From positions 48,282,307 through 48,346,306 of the forward strand of contig OX326957.1 of NCBI GenBank assembly GCA_946800325.1: a stretch of 64,000 nt of DNA. The letters are read 5' to 3'. The translations under genes and the position numbers were made by a program. This stretch comes from Luzula sylvatica. Taxonomy: Eukaryota > Streptophyta > Magnoliopsida > Poales > Juncaceae. Of the stretch, positions 63,531 to 64,000 are shown piece by piece (the stretch's first letter is position 1; each line of letters begins with the position of its first letter). The notes under the pieces were generated by a model. It worked only from the letters and a program-made list of their open reading frames with translations, made no database searches and was not told where the DNA came from.

Positions 63531-64000
63531 TATAGTTAAATGGATAAGTAAAACTGAAAAGATATCCTTCAGCCGCAATGTGCATTCAAACGCATTTGTG
63601 TTTGAGCGAATGTGCAACCAAAAACTTTTCTGCGTTGCATCCGTTTAAACGCACTGTTCATTCGTTTAAATACACCAATTCGTTTGAACGAATATTCTAT
63701 GTGTTTAGACGCATAATGAGCCTGGACATATTGTGACTATTCTATAAACATTCAATATTTATATTATTCATTTAATCATGTATATATATATATACATATG
63801 TATGTATATCCATCATACATATTATTTGTTTCGTGCTCGATTACAATTGATCGAAACTGTAGCCGTGCATGTTCGTTTAATGCTAGCAATCTCTCCTCCC
63901 ATTAATATTGCAATACTCGTTCTCTCACACGTGCCACGATTCATATTTTTCAGCCATTCGATTATACAGATCATGGCCATTCTTTTTTAATACTAAAGAG
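63531..64000. other. Spacer with a cluster of short CGTTTRAACG palindromes
   Basis: 63570-63720 holds several related words: TTCAAACGCATTTG, CGTTTAAACGCA, ATTCGTTTGAACGAAT. A short TA repeat lies at ~63780. No gene reaches the right edge. Confidence 0.5.

Overview
This window is nuclear DNA from a land plant, most likely a eudicot. It is AT-rich, its protein genes are split by short GT-AG introns, and it carries plant-specific families: a CAMTA transcription factor, a MOM1-like silencing factor, an RDR-gamma RNA-dependent RNA polymerase, a PCH1 plastid copper chaperone and a plant mobile domain protein. I cannot name the species.

Layout. 1-5270 is a satellite array of ~170-175 bp monomers organised as a seven-monomer higher-order repeat. 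5.3-11.6 kb holds two copies of a ~1.2 kb segment encoding a small one-pass membrane protein, with a CACTA transposon relic between them; the second copy is split by TA repeats containing a MITE. 11.7-22.0 kb is a large inverted duplication of the promoter and first exon of the MOM1-like gene. One arm is a dead copy broken by a fold-back element and a SINE-like insert. The other arm belongs to the intact gene and has a 3.16 kb Helitron between its TATA box and its ATG. The MOM1-like gene runs 21.8-27.6 kb. Then follow a hAT MITE (29.0 kb), PCH1 (30.0-30.9), an SC35 splicing factor (32.3-33.7), a Rab6/RABH1 GTPase (36.5-37.6), CAMTA (40.4-45.0), a LINE fragment (47.0), a TRM112 subunit (minus strand, 49.9-50.3), a small Helitron (51.2-52.2), a Mutator-type element carrying a plant mobile domain gene (52.3-54.7), an RDR-gamma gene (minus strand, 55.2-59.9), and further MITE-like elements to the end.

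The housekeeping genes (PCH1, SC35, Rab6, TRM112) look independent of each other. Three genes belong to families tied to silencing or small RNA: MOM1-like, plant mobile domain and RDR-gamma. The clearest structural story is at the MOM1-like locus, where inverted duplication, Helitron insertion and fold-back insertion can be ordered because each arm shows the other's empty site. Exon models for MOM1-like (13 exons, 1566 codons), CAMTA (12), RDR (20), SC35 (7), Rab6 (6) and PCH1 (3) were read by eye and are phase-consistent from start to stop. Transcript evidence was not available.
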